From positions 1 to 38,802 of IMG/VR virus record IMGVR_UViG_3300003691_000027: a stretch of DNA of 38,802 nt, one strand, 5' to 3'. The notes below the pieces were generated by a model that had not been told where the DNA came from, searched no databases, and saw only the letters and a list, made by a program, of their open reading frames with translations. This DNA comes from a virus. This document shows, in pieces, positions 1 to 7,988 of the stretch; the stretch's first letter is position 1, and each line of letters starts with the position of its first letter. The position numbers and the translations under genes are program-made.

Positions 1-73
1 AGAAGAAGAAATTCTCCGATAAAGTGACAGTTGAGCGTTATCGCTTAGTTGTTGACAATGGCGATCAGTTTGA
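1..73. repeat. Terminal direct repeat from circular genome
   Basis: Bases 1-73 are identical to 38730-38802. The major capsid reading frame runs through the join without interruption. This is the signature of an assembly of a circular or circularly permuted molecule, so one copy is redundant and the unique genome is about 38,729 bp. A true short terminal repeat of the virion DNA is possible but less likely, because the repeat lies in the middle of the capsid gene. Confidence 0.93.
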
Positions 74-905
74 TGCTGTTGATATTGGCGATCTTAACAT
101 AAGCCAGCATAGCGACTCTCGCAACAAGCTTGGCGATCTGTTTATTCGATTTAACGACCAGTCTAAATTCGATTGTGCTCAAGGCAACTTGAATACTAAT
201 GATTCGGGTTTACAATCGCCGTCGCACATTATCGATCTCGGCACTACTTTCACATTCAATCAGCTGATTGACATTGAAAAAACCTTGAAAACATCGCAAG
301 GCTTTACTACTGGCGCTATTAGACGACCTCTCGACTATTACCGGCTTGAAAATGGTGAGCCTGTATGGTTGTTCGTTGTAGATTCTTCAATGGCTAACTT
401 GTTGCGCTCCGATACTTCTGGTTTCCAGACTATTGTTCGCTCAGGCGACTTTAGAGGCGCTAAAAACCGTAACATCTCAGGTGTGATCGGTAAGTTAGGT
501 TCGCTATTGATTGTTGAAGCTGGTCATTTCTTTGGTGAGACTACTGGCTCCGTTGCAGGTTGGGGCTTGAACGACTCACAAGTAGAGATGTGCGGCTTGC
601 GTCAGTATGACGGGGCTTCGCCTGCTTCTGCGTTGTGGACTGGGCAAACAGGCTTTGACTATGGCTCGTCTAACTTGCATTCTCGTGGTCTTATCATGGG
701 TCAGAGTGCAGTTCAGAGTGCATTCGGTAAGCAGCCTGACTACAAGTTCAAAGAATCACAAGATTTCGGTATCAAAACGGAGTCTGCCGTTGAGTTCTGG
801 ATGGAAAGTCGCAAGACTAACATGACAGCAGAGAATTCAAGTTACAAGCAGGCTAAAATCTCTGGTCTTGACTATGGCGTTATCGCTGTAGACGTGAAGG
901 TGTAA
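1..905 (+). CDS. Major capsid protein, N4gp56 family (3' part)
   Basis: This is the C-terminal part of the major capsid protein; the N-terminal part lies at 38486-38802. Joined across the circular junction (38486-38729 plus 1-905) the gene encodes about 382 aa, a normal size for an N4gp56-type capsid subunit with the HK97 fold. Family-like stretches include the dense region that starts SDKVTVERYRLVVDNGDQFD and continues to LGDLFIRFND. The GTG at base 24 is an internal valine codon and not the start. Hundreds of copies would build the procapsid on the scaffold encoded immediately upstream. The next gene starts one base after the stop codon. The family call is from recognised sequence character, not from a search. 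Confidence 0.88.
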   Translation, partial: KKKFSDKVTVERYRLVVDNGDQFDAVDIGDLNISQHSDSRNKLGDLFIRFNDQSKFDCAQGNLNTNDSGLQSPSHIIDLGTTFTFNQLIDIEKTLKTSQGFTTGAIRRPLDYYRLENGEPVWLFVVDSSMANLLRSDTSGFQTIVRSGDFRGAKNRNISGVIGKLGSLLIVEAGHFFGETTGSVAGWGLNDSQVEMCGLRQYDGASPASALWTGQTGFDYGSSNLHSRGLIMGQSAVQSAFGKQPDYKFKESQDFGIKTESAVEFWMESRKTNMTAENSSYKQAKISGLDYGVIAVDVKV

Positions 906-906
906 C

Positions 907-1341
907 ATGACTGATTTAACACGTAAAAATAACTACATGCAGAAGAAAGGTGTCTGCATCTTCGCTGGTTCTGTTGAAGAAGGTACTGAAGATAATCAAG
1001 TATCTGCTGTCAACGGTGACCATTTGTTAGGTAATTTGCCTCCTGATGCCATTATCACTAACGCTTACATGCACGTTGTGACCGTTTCTGATGCTGGTAC
1101 ATCGCTGACAGGTAAGTTAGGTACGGCTTCAGGCGGCGGGCAAATACTGACAGCTGCTAACCTTAAGGCTGCCGTAGGTAAAGTAGGTACTTTCGCCGGT
1201 CAGACTTTGACAGGTTCAGGTGTCCCGATCTGGCTTAACTTAGCTTACGTCGGTACAGCGGCAACTAACGTCGGTGAGTACATCGTTGCGGTTGAGTATC
1301 TTGAGTACACCAAGCACACTGGTGAGCTTACTAAGATTTAA
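907..1341 (+). CDS. Small capsid-adjacent structural protein
   Basis: A 144-aa protein of unknown family lies directly after the major capsid gene, with one base between TAA and ATG. It has no membrane segment and is rich in Gly, Thr, Ala and Val, with alternating hydrophobic stretches that suggest a beta-sandwich (for example IITNAYMHVVTVSD and VGEYIVAVEYLEY). A small beta-rich protein immediately behind the capsid gene and in front of a terminator is often a decoration or cement protein present at capsid-like copy number. That role is inferred from position and composition only; a head completion protein is the main alternative. Confidence 0.6.
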   Translation: MTDLTRKNNYMQKKGVCIFAGSVEEGTEDNQVSAVNGDHLLGNLPPDAIITNAYMHVVTVSDAGTSLTGKLGTASGGGQILTAANLKAAVGKVGTFAGQTLTGSGVPIWLNLAYVGTAATNVGEYIVAVEYLEYTKHTGELTKI

Positions 1342-1348
1342 GTGGTGG

Positions 1349-1369
1349 GAGCCTCTTCGGAGGCTCTTT
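1349..1369 (+). terminator. Hairpin terminator with TTCG loop after capsid genes
   Basis: GAGCCTC (1349-1355), loop TTCG, then GAGGCTC (1360-1366) form a perfect 7-bp stem with the very stable UUCG tetraloop, followed by TTTA. The hairpin begins 7 bases after the stop of the capsid-adjacent gene and ends 10 bases before the adaptor ATG. The T-tract is short, so it may stop only part of the transcription, or act as an RNA-stabilising 3' end. Either way capsid genes would be expressed more strongly than the tail genes that follow. Confidence 0.8.
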
Positions 1370-1379
1370 AGAGGTTAGT

Positions 1380-2438
1380 ATGTCCAGAATAGATACAATA
1401 TTAACTAAGGTTAGGGATGTACTTGTAGATGTAGACAAGCGTAGATGGTCTGACGATAGGCTCATTAGATTAGTAGACGAAGCTCAATCAGACATCGCCG
1501 CGCACAGTAAGATACTGAAGGATAAAGTAGGTATATCTTTAGTAGTCGGGCAATCTGTGTATGAACTACCGGATAATTTATGGTTGCTAACAAGAGCTGC
1601 TACAGAAGGTAGAATACCTTTAATTAGTCACGATAAAATGGATGCCCAATCGGACGACTGGGAAACTGACGTAGGCAGCACGGTAACCGCTTTGGTATAC
1701 GACGAGCGGAGCCTAGAGAATATACGAGTATACCCAATCCCGTCAGATAATCCAGAAGACACGCTGTACACTATGCAAAACGCAGGGTACTTAGACGAGT
1801 CTACTTATATAGCTGGTACTCCCTACGGAGTATTGACCGATGCAGAAGGCTTGCAAGATTTGTTCGGTGTTGTCGTGTATGCAGATGATGAACAATACTT
1901 AATTACAGATCCAGATAGTTGTAACGGGTATACAACTACTGAAGTAGCTAATTTTGACTCAGTCTATGGCGCTGTAGCTAGCATGGTAGATAGTTACTTG
2001 AGCGTAGGGTTTCACGGTGATTCTGGGTTAGGGGAAGTTGTAGGGATTGATGATTACACACTAGATAGTGTTTACGGATTCACCATAGGGTTATATGACC
2101 CAGAGATAGGTGTCGAGAACTTCGACTCTCCTTACGGACTGGTATCTAATATAGCTGAGTCAAATAACGTACTTAGTGTCAACTATATCAAGACACCTAA
2201 AGAAATAACTAACTCAAACGATGAGTTAGAAATACCTACAGTATTCGATGCCGCTATTAGATACTACGTCATAGGTCACGCTTTCTTGGATGACGTGGAT
2301 ACTTCGTCACAGCGTAGAGCTGCCGACAATATAAACTTGTACGAACGCGAACTCAATTTAGTACGTCAAACATCTAGCACTGATGGTTCTCGTACGTCTC
2401 AAACAAATAGAACCATATACAGAGGGGCATTTAACTGA
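1380..2438 (+). CDS. Head-tail adaptor protein with inserted repeat domain
   Basis: This 352-aa protein looks like the adaptor that docks the tail to the portal in podoviruses (same role as T7 gp11 or P22 gp4). The helical N-terminus (residues 1-50, with RWSDDRLIRLVDEAQSDI) and the C-terminal helices (280-330, with ELEIPTVFDAAIRYYVIGHA) match that family's pattern. Family members are usually much shorter, roughly 160-250 aa. Here residues 126-262 appear to be an insertion splitting the core strand pair VYPIPSD / LSVNYIK. The insertion contains imperfect repeats of a NFDSxYG motif at 191-197, 229-233 and 248-253. A GAGG Shine-Dalgarno sits just upstream of the ATG. The last base of the stop is shared with the next gene's start. 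Confidence 0.75.
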   Translation: MSRIDTILTKVRDVLVDVDKRRWSDDRLIRLVDEAQSDIAAHSKILKDKVGISLVVGQSVYELPDNLWLLTRAATEGRIPLISHDKMDAQSDDWETDVGSTVTALVYDERSLENIRVYPIPSDNPEDTLYTMQNAGYLDESTYIAGTPYGVLTDAEGLQDLFGVVVYADDEQYLITDPDSCNGYTTTEVANFDSVYGAVASMVDSYLSVGFHGDSGLGEVVGIDDYTLDSVYGFTIGLYDPEIGVENFDSPYGLVSNIAESNNVLSVNYIKTPKEITNSNDELEIPTVFDAAIRYYVIGHAFLDDVDTSSQRRAADNINLYERELNLVRQTSSTDGSRTSQTNRTIYRGAFN

Positions 2439-4255
2439 TGACTAGGTTAGTGCGGAAAGCTTTAGCTACGCAGGAAGATTTAGTATTCGGGAAAGGCGAC
2501 ATAACACAGACTCGTAACGGTGTATCGTACCCACTGACCAAGATCAACATGATCGCCCCTGTTGTAGACATAGCAGAACGAGACACGCTAGATACTGATA
2601 AATTCACTCATTGTACTGTAGCTGGCGTACCTTACTCATGGGATGGCGCAGCATGGGTTAATCAAGGGTTAAACATTCCTTCGCTAGTGGTAGCTGATAA
2701 AGCAGCGGCAGTGTTACAAGCTCCTGATACTTCGTATACTATGTTCGTTCATGGCACTGATGGGGGATTGTTCCAAGCCGTCACTGGCGCAGTGGCTAGC
2801 ACATACTCAGACAATGGCGGCAGTTATTGTGGCACGGTGTTCATCCCGACGGGAGGGGACGGCAGTGCGGCATGGCAAAGAGTGTACATCGGAGCAGTAT
2901 TAGTTGAGTGGTTCGGCGCGTCAGCAGACGGCACAAACGATGACACAGCAGCTTCTATGTTAGCGTTAGCTAGCTTTAATCATGTAGTCTACAGCGCAGA
3001 GAATACTTACGCGCTAGCTACAGTAGAGATTGCATCTAATAAAGATATAGAGATCAACGGCACTTGCTTGATGTTAGCTAACAGCGCAGCAGGTACGAAC
3101 ATGTTCGAGAATGCTGACCTTGTGGGCGGTAACTCAGGCATAAGAATGTTCGGTATCGGTACTATCGATGGTTATAAGGCTGGGCAGTCAGGTATAACAG
3201 ACGCGGTATGGCACACATTAGTTCGCATTGATAACAGTGACGACATAGAGTTTAGCGTAGCTAATGTGACAGGAAACTATTTCCCTACGGCTACACCCTC
3301 GGATAAGACAACAGCCGCAGTCTACATAAGTAACTCGACTAGGGTTAGGTGTCATGATTCGATTGCCAAAGATTATGGACGAGAGGGCTTCTGGCTACAG
3401 TTGTGTAATAACTCCGAGATGTATAACATTCACACCGAAGGCGGGACAGATTCATGGTCGGGTACGCAGTTCTCAGGGGATTATAACAAGCAATACAACA
3501 TAACCACAAAAGATGCAGGAGCTGCTAGTGTGTCGTTTGATTGTCGATACTCATCACTTAGGGGTGTCACGGTCGATGACACGTCATATTTTCACGGTAT
3601 AAACTTTGGTCACGCCGGTATTCCAGCAGACGGCAGCGTTGCTTCCGATCTAGTGGTTAATGGGGCTGCTGATAAAGGTATTAATGTGGCCGCAGGGACT
3701 GTAGGGCTTAAGATAAGTGATTTCTACGTCTCAGGTTCTGGTGGGCATGGGGTGAACGCTTCTGACTCTTCTAACGACATTACAATTACCAACGGTAAAT
3801 CGACAGGTAATGCAGGTGACGGGGTTCGGCTATTCTCAGGGGCTGGTGTTACAAGTAGCAACTTTAAGTTAGGAGATGTGGATCTAACCGGCAACACCGG
3901 CTATGGGCTGGGAATGCAGGGCTGCACAGTTGATGTCAGTACCGCCGATCTATCAGGTAACACAGCAGGCACGATTGCAAGACTTAGCTCAGCAGTGGAG
4001 AATTTCACTAATGTAAGAGCGCACGCGACCGATGCGCTATCAGGTGGCGTTACAATCGCATCGCATGTCGTAGGGACTGGAACCACTGTCACGAATGCGA
4101 ACGTGTATCAAAACTCTAAGATAGTTATAGAAGCCTCCAACTCAGCTGGTGCGACTTGCGTACCTTATATTCGGGTCAAGAACGATGGCAGTTTCATTAT
4201 TGATTCTGTTACTACTCCGGGCGGTGGTGCGTTTATTAGGTGGAGTATTTTATAA
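2438..4255 (+). CDS. Tailspike with right-handed beta-helix
   Basis: This 605-aa protein is a receptor-binding tailspike candidate. Residues 1-40 look like a virion anchor, with the segment QEDLVFGKGDITQTRNG that resembles the N-terminus of the product of 17542-18105. Around residue 155 comes EWFGASADGTNDDTAA, the entry motif of the pectate-lyase-3 superfamily beta-helix. The rest is long, Asn- and Gly-rich and repetitive, with short strands typical of a parallel beta-helix (many DITITN- and VNGAADKG-like turns). Such spikes bind and often cleave surface polysaccharide. No catalytic residues can be assigned from sequence alone. The start overlaps the adaptor stop by one base, and the stop codon shares its last A with the ATG of the next gene. 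Confidence 0.82.
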   Translation: MTRLVRKALATQEDLVFGKGDITQTRNGVSYPLTKINMIAPVVDIAERDTLDTDKFTHCTVAGVPYSWDGAAWVNQGLNIPSLVVADKAAAVLQAPDTSYTMFVHGTDGGLFQAVTGAVASTYSDNGGSYCGTVFIPTGGDGSAAWQRVYIGAVLVEWFGASADGTNDDTAASMLALASFNHVVYSAENTYALATVEIASNKDIEINGTCLMLANSAAGTNMFENADLVGGNSGIRMFGIGTIDGYKAGQSGITDAVWHTLVRIDNSDDIEFSVANVTGNYFPTATPSDKTTAAVYISNSTRVRCHDSIAKDYGREGFWLQLCNNSEMYNIHTEGGTDSWSGTQFSGDYNKQYNITTKDAGAASVSFDCRYSSLRGVTVDDTSYFHGINFGHAGIPADGSVASDLVVNGAADKGINVAAGTVGLKISDFYVSGSGGHGVNASDSSNDITITNGKSTGNAGDGVRLFSGAGVTSSNFKLGDVDLTGNTGYGLGMQGCTVDVSTADLSGNTAGTIARLSSAVENFTNVRAHATDALSGGVTIASHVVGTGTTVTNANVYQNSKIVIEASNSAGATCVPYIRVKNDGSFIIDSVTTPGGGAFIRWSIL

Positions 4256-4509
4256 TGGATCAACAAACACTCATAAACGCACTGATAGGTGCTGTGTTTA
4301 TGCTAGGAGGCGCACTACTCCGCGCAATTTGGCAATCGCAAAGGGAGCTGCAGGCAGATAACAAAAAGATAGCCCAAGAGCTAAGCAGCGTTAAAATTTT
4401 AGTGGCGGGTGAATACGCTACCCGCACCGATGTAGATCGAAAGTTCGACGCTATGCTTGAGAAGTTAGATCGGATAGAGAGCAAACTTGACAGGAAGGTG
4501 GATAAATGA
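4255..4509 (+). CDS. Membrane-anchored coiled-coil lysis-region protein
   Basis: This 84-aa protein has one N-terminal membrane segment (about residues 7-24, LINALIGAVFMLGGALLRAI) followed by a charged coiled coil that ends KLDRIESKLDRKVDK. Small proteins of this build are common in phage lysis cassettes, where they are annotated as holin-like or accessory membrane proteins. The ATG at 4255 forms TAATG with the tailspike stop, which decides this start over the upstream in-frame GTG at 4240. It is followed, with a 4-base overlap, by a second small membrane protein. Whether this is the holin, an antiholin or an accessory factor cannot be decided from sequence. Confidence 0.6.
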   Translation: MDQQTLINALIGAVFMLGGALLRAIWQSQRELQADNKKIAQELSSVKILVAGEYATRTDVDRKFDAMLEKLDRIESKLDRKVDK

Positions 4510-4697
4510 AAACTAAATTCAGGGAGTCGTCTACTTTTGTCGTAGTGATCGGGCTATTGGTGCTTGAGCATGTGTTACTATATTTAGGAGCGTTTAACGA
4601 ACCTACACTCACTGAGTACGGGGTAGCCAATACCGCTCTAATGAGCATTTGGCTTGGTAGGGAGTGGAGAGTTGCGCACTACACAGGGGGCGGGTGA
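4506..4697 (+). CDS. Holin candidate, two membrane segments
   Basis: This 63-aa protein has a hydrophobic helix at about residues 10-30 (FVVVIGLLVLEHVLLYLGAF) and a second, weaker one around 40-52 (ANTALMSIWLG), with charged ends. Size, topology and position directly before the spanin genes fit a class II-type holin, which makes lesions in the inner membrane at the time of lysis. It overlaps both neighbours (ATGA with 4255-4509, and TGATG with the Rz-like gene), so the lysis genes are translationally coupled. Confidence 0.6.
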   Translation: MKTKFRESSTFVVVIGLLVLEHVLLYLGAFNEPTLTEYGVANTALMSIWLGREWRVAHYTGGG

Positions 4698-5062
4698 TGG
4701 AGTGGCTACTGCTGTTCTCCCTTGTGTCGGGCCTCGCTAATTTCTGGCAGTATGGTGAGAATCAAGAGCTGGAAACGAAGCTAGCCATTTCCAATCGAGT
4801 GGCTAAAGAGTGTCAACGAGCGGACATAGACGAGCATGAATTGGCATTGATTGCCGCTAACGATAGGGAACAGACTAATGAAGCTATTAGAAGGATCAGC
4901 GCTAGATCAGAACTCAACATTAGAAACATTAATCAAAGTTCTGGGGGCGCTTGTGATCTTCTTCCTAGTAAGGGTGGAGTGGAAAGAGTACAAAGCCACA
5001 TTGATCGCACCGATGCCATTAATCGTGCGTGGTTGCGAGGTTCCGGCGAGGGTGAAGACTGA
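4697..5062 (+). CDS. Rz: Inner-membrane spanin, Rz-like
   Basis: This 121-aa protein begins MEWLLLFSLVSGLANFWQYG, a signal-anchor helix, followed by a long charged helical region (residues 25-85) suited to a periplasmic coiled coil. That is the build of an i-spanin, which pairs with an outer-membrane lipoprotein to fuse the two membranes in the last step of Gram-negative lysis. The ATG at 4697 shares its A with the preceding TGA. An in-frame ATG at 4664 exists but would lie inside the previous gene and would place polar residues before the anchor. A second gene lies nested in the +1 frame, as in the lambda Rz/Rz1 pair. Confidence 0.75.
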   Translation: MEWLLLFSLVSGLANFWQYGENQELETKLAISNRVAKECQRADIDEHELALIAANDREQTNEAIRRISARSELNIRNINQSSGGACDLLPSKGGVERVQSHIDRTDAINRAWLRGSGEGED

Positions 5063-5210
5063 CAAGTTCTTACCAGTCCAGCCAACACTTTCGGCAGGGC
5101 CGACGAACAAACAAGAGGCGCAGTGGCACGCTACGAGAAGCGCCGCGTTAGAGCAGTTAGCTATCGACTTAATTAACGACAGAAGGGAACTGGCGAGGGT
5201 TTGCAAATGA
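4953..5210 (+). CDS. Rz1: Outer-membrane spanin, Rz1-like, nested in Rz
   Basis: This gene is read in the +1 frame relative to Rz; it starts within Rz and runs 148 bases past its end. From the GTG at 4953 (preceded by a GGGGG tract) the product is 85 aa. It has a short hydrophobic leader and a candidate lipoprotein cysteine at residue 28 in LIVRGC, comparable to the VVVGC of lambda Rz1 except for Arg at -2, which is unusual. After the cysteine come Pro-rich residues (PARVKTDKFLPVQPTLSAGP), also typical of o-spanins. The exact start is uncertain: GTG at 4974 or TTG at 5001 are alternatives, and the frame is open upstream to 4851. The nested position is the strongest argument. Confidence 0.6.
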   Translation: MIFFLVRVEWKEYKATLIAPMPLIVRGCEVPARVKTDKFLPVQPTLSAGPTNKQEAQWHATRSAALEQLAIDLINDRRELARVCK

Positions 5211-5593
5211 TAAAACTTGACACATGGCGGAACGAAGATTGCACACTGGGCAGACTTAGCTACGGAGAGTTTAAGTGCTTCACGTTAGAGCTGCCCGACC
5301 GAGACAACCAGCAAGATATTTCTTGTATCCCTGCTGGCCGGTATCGCGTCACCAAGTACAAGTCGCCATCAAAGGGTAACGTGCTGTTGCTGCATAACGT
5401 AGTTAATCGAACGTACATTGAGATTCACGCGGGTAATTACACTCGCCAGATTCTAGGTTGCATCTTGGTAGGTAACGCCATTAAATATATTGATGGTGAC
5501 ACAATTCCTGATGTGTCTAACTCTCGTAACACGCTTAAAGCGCTACTTGCGGCTGTACCTATCAACACCGAAATTGAGATCACACGTAGATGA
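5207..5593 (+). CDS. DUF5675 family protein in lysis cassette
   Basis: This 128-aa protein carries the signature of DUF5675: FTLELP, then CIPAGRYRV, then a central hydrophobic strand LLLHNV, then YIEIHAGNYTRQILGCILVG. The family is widespread in phages, often beside holins and spanins. A peptidoglycan-cleaving role has been suspected but not shown for most members. No other endolysin was recognised in this genome, so this gene is the best endolysin candidate by position. His (in IHAGN) and Cys (in GCILVG) are possible active-site residues. The ATG at 5207 overlaps the Rz1 stop by ATGA, which is preferred over the TTG two codons upstream. Confidence 0.7.
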   Translation: MIKLDTWRNEDCTLGRLSYGEFKCFTLELPDRDNQQDISCIPAGRYRVTKYKSPSKGNVLLLHNVVNRTYIEIHAGNYTRQILGCILVGNAIKYIDGDTIPDVSNSRNTLKALLAAVPINTEIEITRR

Positions 5594-7479
5594 AGTTACA
5601 AGACTTCACAGGCGGAGCGTCTACCCGATCACGTCCTCAATACCTTAATGTGAATGAAGGTGTGGAGTACGTGAATGTGGATAGCAGGGCGGGGTCTTTA
5701 GCTCCTGTACAAGACAAGACAATATTAGGGACATCGGTAGATAAGTATCACCACTACTACACAGCTAAAGATATGTGGGTGAGTAGCCCTAATTTCCGAG
5801 AGTATTTAGAGTATCAGAAACTGCTGTATTCTACGGATAGGGTAGGTACTCCAACAGTGTTTAATGGGAGTACCACACGGAATATTAGTATAGCAGCTCC
5901 GACTTCGTTCGCAGCTACTGTGGATAGTTACCCCGCACCTGTAACAGATGTTCTTATGACACCTGATAATTCAGGTAGTGGGTTACCTTTAGCTAAGTTA
6001 TCGTATAAGATAGTAAATGTAGACTCTGGTAGAGCATCTAGGGTATTAGATGTTACTGTAGCTTCTACAGGTTACATAGAAGCAACCATACTAAGTGTGG
6101 GTGTAGATGAAGTTTTAGATGTAGAAAGTAATGTTACGGTAGATTCGGGAGTTAGCGATAGATCAGTAACAATAGCCAATCCTGTAGGGGTTGTTATAGG
6201 TAGTGATGGTATCGCTGTGTATAGGCTTTATAACACTGTCTATCACTTAGTAGGGACTTTACTTACTGATACATCATCCCTATTGGATAATGTGGAAGAT
6301 ATAAGTGCTAATGCTGTATTAGATAGTAGCACATACGGCCCATTATCAGGCACGCTACAGTACGCACTTACTTCTTATAACAGCCAGTCCGGTGTGGAAT
6401 CAGCACCTAGTCAGTACACAGGTGAGTTGGATTTATCCTTAACTGGTGAGGTTGCTTTTAACAGTCTGCCAGTATCTTCAGATCCGCAAGTAGACTTTAA
6501 ACGCCTTTACCGTATAGGCGGCGATCTGTCTGCCATGACAATGGTCACAGAGTTACCCAACGCCAGCACTGTGTACACGGACGACACCAAAAGCAGTAAC
6601 GTAGATGGTAGGTTATTGACTACAATAGGTAACGGGGCCGCTCCTAGTTCTGTGCAATTCTTAATGTCTGCATATGCGATGATGTTTGGCGCTGTTGGGC
6701 CGTATCTGAGGTTCACCAGTGTAGGCGAGCCACATAACTGGCCTGCTTTAAACGCTATTACTTATGATGCGGACATAACAGGAATTGCGCAAGTCGCCAA
6801 CGGGTTACTTGTATTCACGGGGTATAAGACACACTTAGTTACAGGCACTGGGCCGGAGACATTCTCTACTCAAATACTTAGCAGGAATCAAGGGTGTATA
6901 TCCTTTGAGTCTGTGCAACACGCAGGGTCTACAGTTTTTTGGGTGTCTAATGAAGGGGTATGTGCGTCGTCAGGTGGAACCCCTACGGTATTGACGCAGA
7001 ACAAATTAGGTAAACTGTTATTATCACCTGTAAGCTCAGCACTGTTTAACGATGTTTATTATGTACACGACGCAGACGGCACTATATTAACTTACGATAC
7101 AACTTATAAAGTGTTAAGGGTGCTTGATTTAGGGGTTGTAAATCTACATGTGGCGTTAAACGAATTGTGGGGCTGGGCAGACGGGGCTTTATATAGGCTA
7201 TTTAGCAGTGCAGAGACTATCAGCCTGCATTACTTATCTCCTAGATTTATAGAAGGCAGTGTGACGCAAACTAAGGCGTACAAAGATGTTAATGTTTATT
7301 CTAAAGGGGATGTAACGGTAACTATCTATATAGACGATAAGCAAGTAGCTGTTAAGCAAATAACGCAAGAGCAGAAGACCATCATACCCGTTCCTACACC
7401 CGCGCAAAGGGGTTTCTTCATTCAGTTTAAGGTAGTGGGTACGGGTGAAGTGTATGAAATTGAGTATTCGGTGCAGTAA
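5590..7479 (+). CDS. Large tail protein (tail nozzle / stabilisation type)
   Basis: This 629-aa protein starts MKLQDFTGGASTRSRPQYLNVNEG, the opening typical of a podovirus tail protein family annotated as tail or stabilisation protein. In such phages this protein forms the nozzle below the adaptor (role of T7 gp12 or P22 gp10). The sequence is almost wholly beta, with repeated strand-turn units between residues 100 and 600, consistent with a beta-propeller or multi-domain beta fold. No membrane segment or enzyme motif is visible. It overlaps the DUF5675 gene by 4 bases, so the lysis cassette is embedded between two tail genes instead of lying at the end of the late operon. Confidence 0.7.
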   Translation: MKLQDFTGGASTRSRPQYLNVNEGVEYVNVDSRAGSLAPVQDKTILGTSVDKYHHYYTAKDMWVSSPNFREYLEYQKLLYSTDRVGTPTVFNGSTTRNISIAAPTSFAATVDSYPAPVTDVLMTPDNSGSGLPLAKLSYKIVNVDSGRASRVLDVTVASTGYIEATILSVGVDEVLDVESNVTVDSGVSDRSVTIANPVGVVIGSDGIAVYRLYNTVYHLVGTLLTDTSSLLDNVEDISANAVLDSSTYGPLSGTLQYALTSYNSQSGVESAPSQYTGELDLSLTGEVAFNSLPVSSDPQVDFKRLYRIGGDLSAMTMVTELPNASTVYTDDTKSSNVDGRLLTTIGNGAAPSSVQFLMSAYAMMFGAVGPYLRFTSVGEPHNWPALNAITYDADITGIAQVANGLLVFTGYKTHLVTGTGPETFSTQILSRNQGCISFESVQHAGSTVFWVSNEGVCASSGGTPTVLTQNKLGKLLLSPVSSALFNDVYYVHDADGTILTYDTTYKVLRVLDLGVVNLHVALNELWGWADGALYRLFSSAETISLHYLSPRFIEGSVTQTKAYKDVNVYSKGDVTVTIYIDDKQVAVKQITQEQKTIIPVPTPAQRGFFIQFKVVGTGEVYEIEYSVQ

Positions 7480-7988
7480 TGGCAAATTCTAGTGTTGTCA
7501 CCTTACCCGCTGATTTGAACGATATAGAAGCTATGCGCAGGTTCCTAACTAAGTTGGTCGAAGAGGTGGACACCTTATTAGGCTACAGGGGTGAGGATGC
7601 AGCAGTAACACAGGAAGATATAACAACGCTTAAGGAGCAGATCAACGCGATCAGCACTGGGCTTGCTCAGCAGGTCATAACTGTGAACACGGCATCTGAT
7701 ATTTTAGCTACCACAGGTCTGACGTTTTCGCAAGCGGATGTGATCACTGATTACACTACAGCAGGTAACGAGACTATAAGGTGTATAAATACAGCACCTA
7801 TAACAATAACAATGCGGGATGCTCCATTAACTTCTGAGCGGGTTTACATAATACAGACGGACGCAAGGGTCACAGTGGATGGGCGAATCAGGAATATAAA
7901 TGGGTCGCCAAGTATTCTAATGAATACAAAGAAATTAGTTCGAGAATTGTTGTATAATGCAGCATCTAATGAGTGGTTAATAATATGA
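7479..7988 (+). CDS. Virion-arm protein of unknown function, 169 aa
   Basis: The family is not recognised. Residues 10-65 are predicted helical with heptad character (DIEAMRRFLTKLVEEVDTLL, then ITTLKEQINAIS). Residues 75-169 are beta-rich, with Thr and Ile in alternation (IRCINTAPITITMRD) and a conserved-looking end KLVRELLYNAASNEWLII. A helical coiled-coil base with a C-terminal beta cap is a common build for short trimeric fibres or fibre connectors, and the gene lies between tail genes. This is an inference from composition and location. Both ends overlap neighbours (ATGG and ATGA). Confidence 0.55.
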   Translation: MANSSVVTLPADLNDIEAMRRFLTKLVEEVDTLLGYRGEDAAVTQEDITTLKEQINAISTGLAQQVITVNTASDILATTGLTFSQADVITDYTTAGNETIRCINTAPITITMRDAPLTSERVYIIQTDARVTVDGRIRNINGSPSILMNTKKLVRELLYNAASNEWLII

